Shown here: positions 21,676 through 32,253 of the stretch, piece by piece | Position numbering within the stretch: the stretch's first letter is position 1 | How the letters are laid out: each line of letters starts with the position of its first letter | Assembly: GCA_000697665.1 (NCBI GenBank) | Contig: KL197709.1 | Location: 935,539-999,538, forward strand | Source: Jaapia argillacea MUCL 33604 | Lineage: Eukaryota > Basidiomycota > Agaricomycetes > Jaapiales > Jaapiaceae | Direction of reading: 5' to 3' | DNA: 64,000 nt | Translations under genes and position numbers: made by a program | Notes under the pieces: generated by a model | The model's database searches: none | What the model saw: the letters and a program-made list of their open reading frames with translations, nothing else | What the model was told of the DNA's origin: nothing

Positions 21676-23707
21676 CTACTTGTGCTTTTGCCTCTTGGTA
21701 GATCGAGCAGGCACGGAAGTATCAACAGAGGATACGGAGACACTTCTTCTCGATGCCTGGGGGTGAAAATGTTGGTCAATCCACTGTCTCAAATGATTCG
21801 ACAGTTCAACCGACCTGTCTCCTCCCTCTCGCACTCCGCACGCTCACAACGCTCTGTGCCCTTGCACTGGCACTCTCATCGGCATCGGCATCCCTTTCAT
21901 TACCGGTCTGCGCACCCTCGTCCATATCTACATCCATTGGCGTTTGTGGCTCTGCGTCGCCGCCGCCGCCTCCACCATCGTCACCACCAGCCACACTCCC
22001 ACTCTTGCTAGTGTTTCCACTCTCATCACCAGTATTTATTCCCAACCTCAGCTTCATAACCCGAATCTCCTGCTCAACCCTATCCACAGCCCTCTTCACC
22101 TCAATGAGCCCAAGCGTTGCGTCCATCAACTGTTCCAACTTTTCGCAGTTATCTTTGGTGGGCATAACCAGGCGGGTGGAGTTGATACCTAGCTCTGCGA
22201 GAGCGGCGCTGACTTTGGGCAAAAGAGCTACGGGTTTGGGGTAGGGAAGCTTCAGGCCTCGGAGATAGACTATAGTGTGAGCCGATTTGGTGGAAGTTGT
22301 GGCGGAGGGAGGTGGCGTCATGCGATATATGCAATGTAGGGCATCTGAAATGGTCGTGATAAGAGTCAAACGATATCGGAGCAAGTTGGAAGTTGTGGAT
22401 GAGCTCACCAAATGCAGCATTTCTTGCCATTGTTTTCTTCGGCACCGGCTGACCCAAGGAAATAACATTACTTGGCCCTGCACTCCCAGTTTCCCAGTCC
22501 CCTGCGTTGTGGCCTTTCTTCTTCTTCTTGCCATCCAACCCCAAAACAGGACCCCCGCTACCCATTGGTCCCTCCTCGTCAATATTCAGACCATCCAGAC
22601 CACTCTCCACTCCCATAAGCGTTCTCAGTAGATCTTCCCTGTCCTTCTTGAACTTCCGCTCATTTTGTTCGAGACGTTTGATCTCGATGAAGAGCGCTTC
22701 TTCTTCTGCTAATTGTGCTGGTGTACGAGATGAGAGGGAGTTAAGATACTTCTTCCGCGTGGTCTCGCGTTCTACAGGGAGGATGAAGCACGAGTGAGAG
22801 GGAAGGGTTGGTCAGAGGGTTTGATGGTAATACCTTTGTCGAATTGAAAGCTGGAGATCATTTGAGCTTTCTGAGTTTCATCACCTGCCCAAGGTCTGTT
22901 GCGAATCAACTTTCGACAAACGCTATAATATCGATCTTTCAGGTCCTAGAGATGGATAAACATACGTCAGAAACCAGACTTGGAGATTTGGGATTTGGAT
23001 TTCTCACAACTTACCTCCAATGAGCGTTCAGGGCCGCCAGGAAACTCATAACGATCATGAATGATGAAAAATCTTGAGTCATATTCTCTAACCACTCCAA
23101 ATAGATAATCTGTCTCCTCCTTCGTCCATTCCTTGTCTACGACCATGTCAGATACGCTTGGCGATTGAAGAAAATGCTGAACACACACCTTCAAGGAGGC
23201 GCGTGTATTCGTCTTGAGAATAAGTGGGGACGTTGGTTTGAATATTGTATTTAGCAAATGAGTAGTCTAGTACACGCGTGAATAGGACTGTCTCGACATC
23301 AAGGGATAGGATGGAGTGTTACCAGCATTGGGGTCCGTGCTTGCTTTAATCCAGTGATTTAACTGTAGACCGTCCTGTCTGGCACCATTCTTAAACGCCC
23401 GCCATTCCCTATCATCATCAAAGGCAGAAACCTTTCCGGTCAACGTTTCGAAACACTTGGACATCGATGGCCAGACGAACCATTTGACTTTCCCGCCACC
23501 ACTAAGGTTGGGTTTCTGCTTCAACCGGGGCTTCGCGACAGCAAGCGTAGGCACTGAGTCTCCAATCAGGGAGTATAACTCTCGAGATATTCCCTCGGGC
23601 TTCCGAGTTGATCCCGATTTCTTAGGCTGGGAGGGCGTTGGTGTAGAAGAGACTGAAGTTGGCAGAGATAGAATGCTGCGAACATCTGATGCTGAAGGGC
23701 CTGCCAT
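21676..23707 (-). CDS. SWC4: SWR1/NuA4 subunit Swc4 (DMAP1 homologue)
   Basis: A multi-exon gene with ATG at 23707 and stop at 21676-21678. Swc4/Eaf2/DMAP1 is shared by the SWR1 chromatin remodeller and the NuA4 acetyltransferase. Recognisable blocks are MAGPSASDVRSILSLP, then RKPEGISRELYSLIGD, KVKWFVWPSMSKCFETL and the SANT-like core WTKEETDYLFGVVREYDSRF followed by FIIHDRYEFPGGPERSLEDL and KDRYYSVCRKLI. A coiled region with EIKRLEQNERKFKKDREDLL follows, and then the DMAP1-type block (SAHTIVYLRGLKLPYPKP, LGINSTRLVMPTKDNCEKLE). The C-terminus is Gly/Asp/Ser-rich and ends in a basic tail (ARSTKRQKHK). At least five short introns are removed; the last one lies near 21757-21815. All parts expected for the family are present. 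Confidence 0.93.
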
Positions 23708-24116
23708 GACAAGATTACAGGTGTCCCAGAGTTGGGCTCCAGTGGCTGAAAAGGACTGAAACGATAGGCACGCGCTGTGTTGGCTGATGATGAGACAGTA
23801 GTTGGCGAAGACCACCTCTGTGCACCGACTGGGCGGTCCGCCAACTAAAGTCACGCAAGTCACTGCGTGACACGCTGCCCGTTGCACGCAAAGACAATGA
23901 TTGTAAAAATACATTGAATATTGTACATGTGGGTGCTAGAACATAGCAAGACTGGATAGTGGAAAATCGAGAGACATAAGGCATGGCAACTGAGTACCGG
24001 AAGGAAGAAAGTAAGCCGCACGCACGACAAATCGAGTGGATGGTAGGGAGTACCCAAAAAAATATGTGGGAGAAAAAAGTTTCCAGTCGACCGCGAACTT
24101 GAAGTCGAGGACTAGT
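23708..24116. other. Region upstream of SWC4
   Basis: Promoter side of SWC4. It includes a GTCACGCAAGTCACTGCGTGAC stretch near 23848-23871 with a 6-base inverted repeat (GTCACG/CGTGAC), a possible factor site. No gene is seen. Confidence 0.4.
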
Positions 24117-24614
24117 TCACTCCCAAATCCTGGAGGCTTGTCGCCACACCAAGACCCTCAACTCAGTTACAGAGCCCATCAATCTCTTAAATTCGGCGTC
24201 TCCTTCAGGAATGTTCGCCCAAGTGCTAGCGTTACCATGAAAACGGCCCTGGAGCTTTATCTTCGAATGGCTCTTCCCCCTGATACTATGAAAGTTGCTT
24301 GTAAACATGCCAACTGCTTCCTGTATGGCGGCGTAAGGATGCCAGATCAGGGAGGGGAAAGGATGAAGTTACTGACAGACCAAGAGCAAGATGAAAGGCG
24401 CGAACGAGTGTAGGCCTAGGGATTAGGCTTCTTATATCGTCCATCTTTCGTGTAATCGCAAGAGACTAAGATGGTATCTGGAGGACCCTAATCCGCAGCA
24501 ACTCAGGAAACCCTCGAATATGGACATCGATGGGGGAACACTAACGAAGTTCGCGATGACGGGAGATCCAGAGCCGGTGCTGAAGAGTGAGAACCGAGAA
24601 CCGGCGTCGGACAT
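24117..24614 (-). CDS. Small hypothetical gene with two alternative splice readings
   Basis: ATG at 24614 opens MSDAGSRFSLFSTGSGSPVI. A GTTAGT donor follows after ANF. Acceptor 1 gives a short protein ending GPPDTILVSCDYTKDGRYKK plus PNP and a stop. Acceptor 2, 22 bases further, shifts frame. With a second intron (GTAACT..CATACAG) this gives about 120 residues ending VTELRVLVWRQASRIWE at 24117. Both are in-frame and plausible. The shorter version reads more like a real protein. No family is recognised. It is divergently placed relative to nothing obvious and could be non-coding. Confidence 0.35.
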
Positions 24615-26080
24615 GTTGATTGGATGGTTCAGGGTTCAGGTTGGGTGTGGTTACTTATATCTAAAGAAAGGTGAGTAGATATATAAGAGGAGGGGCTTGA
24701 TGACATGATCAACGATATCAGACTGTGAAAAAGGAAATTTGAAATGTACCAGCACGATTGCTGGTGTGTTGGGAAGGGTGGCCTGGCGCTATGCCATGCA
24801 TCTATCTGTGAAGGAACAATTCATCGAATGAATGCAAGTGGAGGAGAAGCAGGGAAGTGGCGTAGAATGGAGTAATCCAATTGCGATAAACGAGCGTCCA
24901 CTTGATGCTTCCGCCGTAGAGCTCCAGACATTCCCTTGACACTGAAACTTTGTTACCTTTCCCGCGAATGCTGTGCATTGGCTGATGCCGAGAATGATCG
25001 TTCCGGGACTAACGATGGTTTGTGGTGATTTGGATCTGGTTGTAGAAGAAATAGTAGCGGGTTGGGGGGTAAAGATAAAGGGCTTCTGATAGCCTGTGTT
25101 GCGACCGTTCGTGGCAACAATACGCTGGGAAATCTGTGAACCACACCCGTATGTTTGCCATGGTCCCTATGCGGGGGGTCCTACCCAAGCGTCAGGGAGA
25201 GGGCCTTACTGGAAAAGCGAGTGAAGGATAAGCTCACAAGGCTGTCCAACCCCTTAGAGAGCAGTGACCGATACAGAGGAGCAGTCTGACTCTGGAGCGG
25301 GAAGTCGGCAGACGGTCAGTACTACGAATGGAATACTGGCGCCCTGCAATGGGCACGAGCGCCAAGTCCTACGGGAAGCCTTCTGCGTCGGACCCGAGGA
25401 TCCACCAAATGATAGCAAAGGGATATGTGAATCGATATCAACCAATGGTATGGGTTATCAAACGATTCAGACGAGCTCCCATTGGAAACCTGTGAGGTCT
25501 GATCATGGGCGTCTACACGATAGCTTCGCATCCAGGGTCAACAAACTAGTCCCCATCTTGATATATGCTTTTCGGTAGTTCCCGCAGACATTCAGGCCGA
25601 CCAGCAATTGTTTCGATGCCGGATAATGTCCAGTTTTCATGAGGATCCATCCGAGTCTCCTGCAGGGCGGACCCTGAGATTCCGGAGGTAGATGGGGGTG
25701 AGCAAGGAAGGTCCAAGCACTGTGCAGACAGACATCGAAAGGACCCCTTTCTTGTGATCGAATATCGCATGCAATGAGGCACGGAGCCATCTTACAGGAA
25801 GGATCATGTTTGTTCATACTAATTTGAAGGACATGCCGCTGCAGAAAGGTCATATGGAGAGCTGTAGGGTGAGGGAGTGAGGGCTATCCAAGATAATATA
25901 CCCGAAACAGTTGACGCAGCAGGGTTCCAAGACGCTGAGTCGAACGTGGTCGAATGCGACTGACGGTGGCAGGAGGAAGAGGTAGAGTCACGCTTGTCAC
26001 ATACGTAACAGTTGTGTCACTGTGACAGAACCTCTCCACTGGCATTTGAGCTTTGTTCGAACTCCATACAACCATCTGCA
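24615..26080. other. Long intergenic region, no gene supported
   Basis: About 1.45 kb. Frames up to 116 codons occur on both strands (for example minus 25853-25503 and plus 25264-25578), but none shows a motif or a convincing intron chain. Near 25987-26031 there is a cluster of GTCAC/GTGAC half-sites just upstream of the next gene (GTCACGCTTGTCACATACGT and TGTGTCACTGTGACAG), a possible regulatory element. Confidence 0.5.
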
Positions 26081-26755
26081 ATGTTCCAGCGTCTGCTTCT
26101 ACGGCCAAACAGAATCCCCCGCATCACCCACATCAGCAGCGTTTGCCGTAACTTCCACCGTACGATCCCCCGGCTTTACGAGAGAAGTGCTCATGGACCA
26201 TTCACAAACATTCTCGCCTCGGACATCCCTCCTCCCGTTCAGGTCAAAAACCTATCCTCAGATGGCATATTGCTTCAAGACGGTCTGCTGATTTCGGCAG
26301 CTTGTATATTTCTGGAGGGGAAGGTCTTCTTGTGGGACGTTCCTAGCAGTTTATGGGAGGGATGGGGGAAGGAAAGGTTTGAGGTCTTCGATGTGGTTGT
26401 GCCGAAACCTGGTATGTGGTTTCTTTTCGGTATCTGGGTGGATGTCTTTAACCACGAGCTAAACATTTCTTCTGCTAGATATTTTACTCTTCGGTACTGG
26501 GGAGACTCTCAGCCAACCTCCTCCGTCACTACGCATGGCTTTGAGTCAAATGGGAATCCAACTGGAGGTAATGGACACGGTACGTCTTCTTGTTGTAACA
26601 CGACTCCCATGCAGAATCGTTGACGTCTTGCTGTGATCGGCATCCAGCGGAATGCATGCTCAACATACAACCTTCTCTCTGAAGAAGGCCGACGAGTAGC
26701 TGCTGCTCTACTCCCATACTCGGCTCAGTCATGGCATAAGTCGTCTTCCTTTTGA
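26081..26755 (+). CDS. Mitochondrial complex I assembly factor, NDUFAF3-like (Mth938/DUF498 domain)
   Basis: Three exons (26081-26411, 26479-26579, 26648-26755) give 179 residues. The start MFQRLLLRPNRIPRITH is arginine-rich without acidic residues, a good mitochondrial presequence. The Mth938-type core follows: DGLLISAACIFLEGKVFLWD, the ILLFGTGETLSQPPPSLRMA block, GIQLEVMDTRNACSTYNLLS and EEGRRVAAALLPYS. The human homologue NDUFAF3 works with NDUFAF4 in early complex I assembly. Fungi keep the same domain. Complex I subunit genes occur nearby at 27.7 kb and 30.7 kb. The upstream codons of the frame (from 26012) lack presequence character, so ATG 26081 is preferred. Confidence 0.85.
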
Positions 26756-26896
26756 TGACAGTCTGTCAATCAAGGTGGGTGGTTATAGTACAGTATTGGT
26801 ACAGTCCGTGTAATTTGTTGTCAGAATATGATCGTCATCCCAGCTCAAGACAGCTACCTCCCAGCGCACCAGATGATGAAGGAGACTCGAGTTGAA

Positions 26897-27577
26897 CTAT
26901 TCAGGATAGGCTTTGCGTTTCCCCTTGTCGACGGACGTAGCTTCGACTGGTGCGGCGGGAGTTGCTCGGACAGCTTGATCTTCTTCATCATCAAGCAGCG
27001 ACGGCTGCGTCACATCCACCTCCAAAAGGTCACCTGTTCATTTGGTTGAGGCACGCCGAATGTACGATGGACGTTGCCAGGATGAAGGAAGAGGCGAGCG
27101 GTGAGGTGGAACGTAGAACGTAGAACGTAGAATGAATATAAAGTCGTGAAGCCAAAGTCGTAAGGAAACTGGCAAGTACGACCGACTCACCAGTCTCAGG
27201 GTCTCTAAACCTAACAAACAAGGTATCCCAATTTACCAACGTCCCTTTCACCTCCTTCTTTCCATCGATCACTTCATATCCAGTCACCTTTCCTCTCTCC
27301 TTCGTCGGCTTACATAACTCGAAATCTGCTTCGCTTGAGATATCTGGTATGTCCTGTTGGTGGGGATTGGGTGATTGAAGTTGGAGTTGGGAGTGAGATT
27401 GGAGAGCCGAAAGGGCTTGGGATTTGAGGGCGCCGATGGTGGATGATTGAGTGGCAGACAGAAATATCGTCAATTTGTGAGTTTTGAGAAGGATGAGCAA
27501 GTTTTTCGGTTGGGCTTTTGGAGGCTTTTCACACCGTAAGCCTGCAATGACTGTACAATGTAATTTGTGCGCACCAT
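26897..27577 (-). CDS. Small acidic-tailed hypothetical protein, possible ubiquitin-like fold
   Basis: Three exons: 27577-27575 (only the ATG), 27524-27191 and 27033-26897. They sum to 158 codons, giving 157 residues. After the Met the protein reads PPKAQPKNLLILLKTHKLTI, then FLSATQSSTIGALKSQALSA. That is a beta-turn-beta then helix pattern like the start of a ubiquitin-like domain. ERGKVTGYEVIDGKKEVKGT and LVNWDTLFVRFRDPETG follow. The tail is acidic then basic (SLLDDEEDQ .. GKRKAYPE). The 157-base second intron is long for this genome and carries a small GTAGAAC tandem repeat. The ATG-only exon keeps frame and the donor and acceptor are canonical. The family is not certain. It shares a 169-base divergent promoter with the NDUFA8 gene. 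Confidence 0.7.
27104..27134. repeat. Short tandem repeat GTRGAAC inside an intron
   Basis: Four imperfect copies of a 7-base unit (GTGGAAC, GTAGAAC, GTAGAAC, GTAGAAT) lie in the long intron of the ubiquitin-like gene and partly explain why that intron is longer than most here. Confidence 0.6.
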
Positions 27578-27746
27578 ATCTGATATCGCGACCTGGTGGA
27601 TGTGATGGTTGGTGAAGAACAAGTCCAATTAAAATCCCAGCCACACACGCGAACCAATCAAATCCCGGCCAATTCCGCTTGCTTGAACCGACCCCGTCCT
27701 CCATCCTCACCTCGTTCGCTGGTCGTTACGGACATTACAATCAACG
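27578..27746. promoter_or_regulatory. Shared divergent promoter region
   Basis: Only 169 bases separate the ATG of the ubiquitin-like gene (leftward) from that of the NDUFA8 gene (rightward), so both promoters must overlap here. It includes an ACCAATC (inverted CCAAT-type) element near 27653-27659. No TATA box is obvious. Confidence 0.5.
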
Positions 27747-28690
27747 ATGAGCGTCTACCACGACCCCTCGAAGGCTGACAAGCCCTACACGGACCCCACA
27801 CCCCTCCCTGCCAATATTCCCAAAGTCCAGGAAATTGGAGCGACCAGCGCACCACTCAAGAGCGCTGCGTTCTTCCTTGGTGCTTATTGCAAAGACTACA
27901 ATGGTGTGTGCCTTTGAGTTCATTTGAATAACTAGAGAATTTTCTGATTCGGTGGTAAATTTGCTGTGTTCTTTGGGTCGCTCGTTCGTTTGGTGACATC
28001 GGGTTGTTGGGTTGTCATATCTGTGTGGTACTCCCTCGGATGTGGAATGCTTCGCTCAACGCGTTTGGTTGGGAATAGAGGACTTTATGCTATGCAAAGC
28101 TGAAAGTCGGGATCCTGGACATTGTTTAAAGGAGGGTCGACGTGTGACAAGATGCGCTACTGAGTTGTACGTCTAGTTCCCTTCCTTGTCCTTGTCCTTG
28201 TCCGCCGCCCTTCTCCCCTATCTTTCCATCCCCAAACCTTCCATACCTTTCAATGGGGGCCCACTGGTTGTTACGTTGTTTTGCCCAGACTATTCTGACC
28301 TCTTGCGTTACCAGAATCACCAAGTTACGCGAAAACTGCCTGAAAGAATTCGAGTCGCATTGGGCTTGTCTGGAGAATAACAACCAAGTGCGTCCCCCTT
28401 CCAAAACCATCCTCGTGATCCGTCGCACGATGTAGATCCTGATGGTTGACAAATTCGTTCTGTGTTGTTAGGAATACTACATGTGCCGAAAACCTGAGCG
28501 GACACTTAACAAGTGTGTCTTTGAGAAACTCGTGCGTGCTTTCTTCCCCACCTTTCGTGTTCTCGTCCTGGTTTTCTCACCCTCGCCGTCCTCCACCTAG
28601 GGTCTGACCAAGACAATCCCCGGATCCGCAGCGGGCAAGCCTCAAATTCACGAGGTCGAGAAGCCCATCTTCAAGGCTGTACAGAAGTAG
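27747..28690 (+). CDS. Complex I subunit NDUFA8 (19 kDa, twin CX9C)
   Basis: Five exons (27747-27903, 28079-28166, 28315-28387, 28472-28531, 28601-28690) give 155 residues. NDUFA8 is an intermembrane-space-facing accessory subunit of respiratory complex I, imported through the Mia40 disulfide relay. Its signature of paired CX9C motifs is present. The first pair is CKDYNEDFMLC with GHCLKEGRRVTRC. The second is in ENCLKEFESHWAC and YYMCRKPERTLNKC. The N-terminus (MSVYHDPSKADKPYTDPTPL) has no presequence, as expected. The first two introns are unusually long for this window (175 and 148 bases). Splice choice at the first acceptor was decided by keeping the CX9C spacing: AATAG|AGGAC gives nine residues between the cysteines. 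Confidence 0.92.
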
Positions 28691-28968
28691 TTGTGGTTGG
28701 TCTTGGGATAATTGCAATAGATTTTCTGTTGCTCCTCTTTCGCACTTGCCGTGCAATGCAAATGTATACCTGCTTTTGGTCGCAAACTTGCACTTTCAGT
28801 CTCGCCTATTCTGCCTATTACAATGTGAATACAACGTTGCCAGATATCCTGGAGGGTTCAATGTACAGCTTGAGCGATTGAATATTTATCAGTTACACTT
28901 GCAGTAGCCCTAGCTCTTTGACTTCACGTGGCCGCGACGCGATTCGCGTAAATCGTTCAAGACCACTC

Positions 28969-30504
28969 ATGTTCCCCCACCTCCTCCCCTCTTTACCCAA
29001 AACTCTCCGCCATTCCCGCCGTTTCCTCTCCACCTGTTCGTCACCCCTAAGTCCCCACCACTCAATATACCTCTCAAGATCCACCAATCCCTACTTCAAT
29101 CTCTCCCTCGAAGACTGGTCAGCGCACTTCCCACACACGCACCCTCATCCACTCTCCAACTTACCTCACTCGCCAAAGGTTATTCAGACATAAATCACAC
29201 AAAGAACCTCTATTACTGCTGTATAGAGATGATCCATGCGTTGTGATTGGGAGGAACCAGAACCCTTGGAAGGAAGTTAATTTGGGTGCACTGAAGAAAG
29301 CTGGCGTGCCCTGTATCAGGAGGCGAAGTGGAGGGGGGACTGTATATCATGTGAGTGTACACTACCTCGCTACTTGACATAGACTGTTTGGCTAACGTGA
29401 ATGGGTATGTAGGATTTAGGGAATACAAACTATTCAATCCACCTCCCCCGTTCTTCATTCGACAGGAACGTTACTTCGGACCTCGTTCTACGAGCGGTAC
29501 GTTCAATGGGTATCGATGCCCGTGTGAACGACAGAAATGATATCTGTGTCGGTCCTGAAAAGATGAGCCCCTTCTCCACCATGAATCTACCACGTCGGTC
29601 CTGACAAGCATCCCTGCTGGCTATACGTCTCAGGCTCGGCGTACAAAATTGTCAACAACCGAGCCTACCACCACGGAACTATGTTAATCTCAACACGACT
29701 CGACACCCTGGGCGACCTCCTTCATTCCACCAAGGTAACTCCACTAAATTCAAAACAAATGACATGCTGGTTTGTCTGAACGTTCTGTAGGAAACAATGG
29801 AAACGAAAGGTGTCGCCTCCGTTCGGTCACCCGTGTGCAACTTGAGACAGTGGAGCGAAAGTGTCAGTCATGACGCTTTTGTCGACGCTGTCGTGACACA
29901 ATTCAGGCAGGAGTACGGGATTGATGAAGAAGTAGGTCCTGGGGAATTCCTTGTCCACGTCAGATCTTAATTTAAGACGATTGTTACAGGTTCATTCGGT
30001 GGAGGAGAACGCAGAGACAAGGAATGTTGAGTATATCAGGCACGGGATGACCGAGTTACCTGTTCGTTGCCCCCGTCTGCTTAAATCCCATTCCCATTAA
30101 CTAACCAGCTTGGGATATCTCTGTTTCTTGGTGGATAGAGTTGGGACTGGGCGTACGGTCAAACCCCCGAATTCACCTTCACCATTCACCAACTCTTCGA
30201 GTGTGGTCAAGTGGTACGCCGCATTTCTGTCTTTCCTTCAGATTGGGTCACTCATGACGACCCCTCGACACCGCAGACGGCACAGATACGCTCAAAACAT
30301 GGTGTCATCCTCTCATGTTCTCTGGCTTTGACACCACTTCGTGGGGGGGATACCAGCCAAGAGCTCCAGGAAGAGTTAGGTGAGTTGGGGAAACAACTTG
30401 AGGGTCAAAGATATGGGTTTGTAGATGAGGCGAGGCTTCGGAACGAGATTGGCGATCATACGAAAGCGGTTTGGGAGTGGTTGAGGGAGCAAATGGATAC
30501 CTAA
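28969..30504 (+). CDS. AIM22: Lipoate-protein ligase, LplA/Aim22 type
   Basis: A multi-exon gene encoding a mitochondrial lipoate-protein ligase that attaches lipoate to E2 subunits and the glycine cleavage H protein. The N-terminus is Arg/Ser-rich (LPKTLRHSRRFLSTCSSPLS), a likely presequence. The catalytic domain shows YLSRSTNPYFNLSLEDWLFR, then CVVIGRNQNPWKEVN and IRRRSGGGTVYHDLGNTNYS. Next come VSGSAYKIVNNRAYHHGTML, QTPEFTFTI and the C-terminal accessory region. Eight short introns are removed. The fourth exon junction, in front of VSGSAYKI, needs an AT-AC intron (29563-29626) to keep the conserved lysine-VSGSAYK block. A canonical GT-AG alternative (29546-29633) deletes eight residues, including GPEKVSG. 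The neighbouring genes are also mitochondrial. Confidence 0.88.
29563..29626 (+). other. Probable AT-AC intron in the lipoate ligase gene
   Basis: This 64-base intron starts ATGAGC, ends CTATAC and has CCTGAC as a branch-like site 21 bases from the end, so it looks U2-type rather than U12-type. It restores the family block NDICVGPEK-VSGSAYK. A GT-AG competitor exists (29546-29633), and the two sites sit next to a small internal duplication (GTCGGTCCTGAAAAG / GTCGGTCCTGACAAG). Confidence 0.55.
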
Positions 30505-30691
30505 CTCCAAGAGGCTGCTAGTTCTCGTATGAGTAGGGTACCATTGTTGCATCCTGTGGAGCGATTTTTTTCTAGGGCATCGTGCTTGTGACTGCCTTGG
30601 GCTGATATGATACACTGACTTGGGAGAGGGAGATCCCCGTCCACATGCAACAAGAAACGGGTATTGGGATGACAACAGTGACAGTGGATGA

Positions 30692-31225
30692 TCATCCCGT
30701 TCTTTCAGTGTACCAAGCACTGTTCGTCGCAAATTCTTCCGGTGCGATTGGATCTGACTGCAGCACCACCGGAGTGTCAGTAATGTCAATGAGAAAAGAA
30801 ACGTGGAGGAATGGGACGAACCCTCTGCCCTCGAAGATGACCCGTTAATCGCTTGTCTCTGTCCATCATCATGTTCTCCCATGCATCCAAACCGTACCTT
30901 ACAGGCTGCACGCGTCGAATGTTCAAAGCCAACCAGCAGTTCAAGGAGATATGAGGTGATCGAGAAAGAGTCAAGTATCCAGTCAGTGTGCAAGTTTTGG
31001 ATGGGAGATGAATTTTCATGTTCGCACCTTGCCTTGGTTCTGCAGTCGTTGCGAAGTGTTGAAGAGAGTTCCAGCTGCCGCGAACATGGTCGTGAGCAGA
31101 CCTATAAATTGAAACAAGGAATTTACGTCCGGTTCGAAAGTCTGTCAGTCATGCTGAGGGGTGAGGAATCTTGGGGGCAAAAATACGGTACCGAAAGGGA
31201 TAAGAGCCTCCCAGGGGACAGGCAT
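30692..31225 (-). CDS. Complex I subunit NDUFA1 (MWFE, about 9.5 kDa)
   Basis: Four exons (31225-31192, 31101-31028, 30905-30822, 30757-30692) give 85 residues. The subunit sits in the membrane arm of respiratory complex I. The sequence is typical of fungi: MPVPWEALIPFGLLTTMF with one hydrophobic helix, then NQGKPVRYGLDAWENMMMDR, DKRLTGHLRGQ and an end with APEEFATNSAWYTERTG. Introns are 90, 122 and 64 bases. The 5'-most exon is only 34 bases, so the gene is easily missed by simple frame scanning. It is tail-to-tail with the lipoate ligase gene, with 187 bases between stops. Confidence 0.9.
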
Positions 31226-31641
31226 GGTGGCAAATGCGGATATTGACGAATTGTTGGGATTCAGAGGAGAGGGTCGGGTGAAGGTGGCGAGTGTTTGGTT
31301 GTATTTGATTTTGACATGTCGAAGTGGTCATTTTAGCATTTCGTCATCTCAACCACTGGTCACAACGTTTTAATACTTTTATGCTTCTCGGTATCGCAAT
31401 TTCAAGCGAATGGGATGGAGGAATGGAAAGGCGTCAATGTCATAAGTAGATCCAAACTAAATCGTGACACCATTCATATATACAATAACACCTACACTCC
31501 CTATCCACAGAAGACGAGTGCTCGTCCATCTCCCAAGTCAAGGCCACTCCCAAGGCCTGTTATCCAGTCCAAAGGGCCTTAGAGGGCAAATAGTCTGGAG
31601 GGATAAAGGTGTGCCCATTTCCCTTGTGTTGGTAACTTCGT
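31226..31641. other. Spacer between NDUFA1 and VTC1 genes
   Basis: About 415 bases. It contains the promoter of the NDUFA1 gene at its left and the 3' end of VTC1 at its right. No gene is seen. Confidence 0.6.
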
Positions 31642-32253
31642 CTAGTTATATGTGAAACGCAATACAAAGTTGACGATGACCGCCGCTGCACGGGAGGTCA
31701 GCGGAACAGCGTGTGGAGGGAAGTGTACGAGGGAATGGGCTGACCAAGAAGTGCAACACAGAGAATCGTCTGAGGAGGTGGTTGGTCAGACTTGAGCTTC
31801 GATTTCAGGAGGGTAAAGAGAACATACGGGACCCAATCTGTCATCATACGGTCCCCGACCTCCTCTTCGAATAGAAGCGGCACGCCAGTGATACGTGTAC
31901 AGTGCATAGCACATTACAGCCATAGCTGCGTGTGACATTTTTTAATTAGTTAAAATCGTGACCACGGCATTGTCATCCGCTCACCCACGACAGAAAACAT
32001 CGCAGCGCTAATCTTTCCAACCTAAATGATCAACGCCCATCTCATCATTCAGTAAACAAAAAAGGACATAGATTATCACACACACCTTGTCACCAAAGTT
32101 CAATAATCCCACCGCAAGTCCTCCCAGAACAACCGTGAAATGAAGCCATGAGAGAAAAGTTCGCTCGTTAGCAAAGGAGACTTTTGGTTCGACCCTGACT
32201 GGGAGAGCGATACGCTTTTGTGCAGTGCGTTGAAGGAGAGGCTGGGTCGACAT
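31642..32253 (-). CDS. VTC1: Vacuolar transporter chaperone Vtc1
   Basis: Five exons (32253-32096, 32021-31985, 31925-31828, 31770-31746, 31686-31642) give 120 residues, close to the 129 of yeast Vtc1. Vtc1 is the small integral-membrane (DUF202) subunit of the vacuolar polyphosphate polymerase complex. It also influences V-ATPase stability. The N-terminal block is nearly invariant: [40 protein letters not shown]. Then come [40 protein letters not shown] and a third helix ([18 protein letters not shown]). A 25-base exon (31746-31770) encodes part of the last membrane helix. The arginines of SIRRGG and the FANERTF stretch match the conserved phosphate/anion channel residues of the family. Confidence 0.95.

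Noticed and set aside
25264-25853. Open frames of about 105-116 codons on both strands before the NDUFAF3-like gene.
   Set aside because: No domain, splice support or start context; likely chance frames in GC-balanced sequence.
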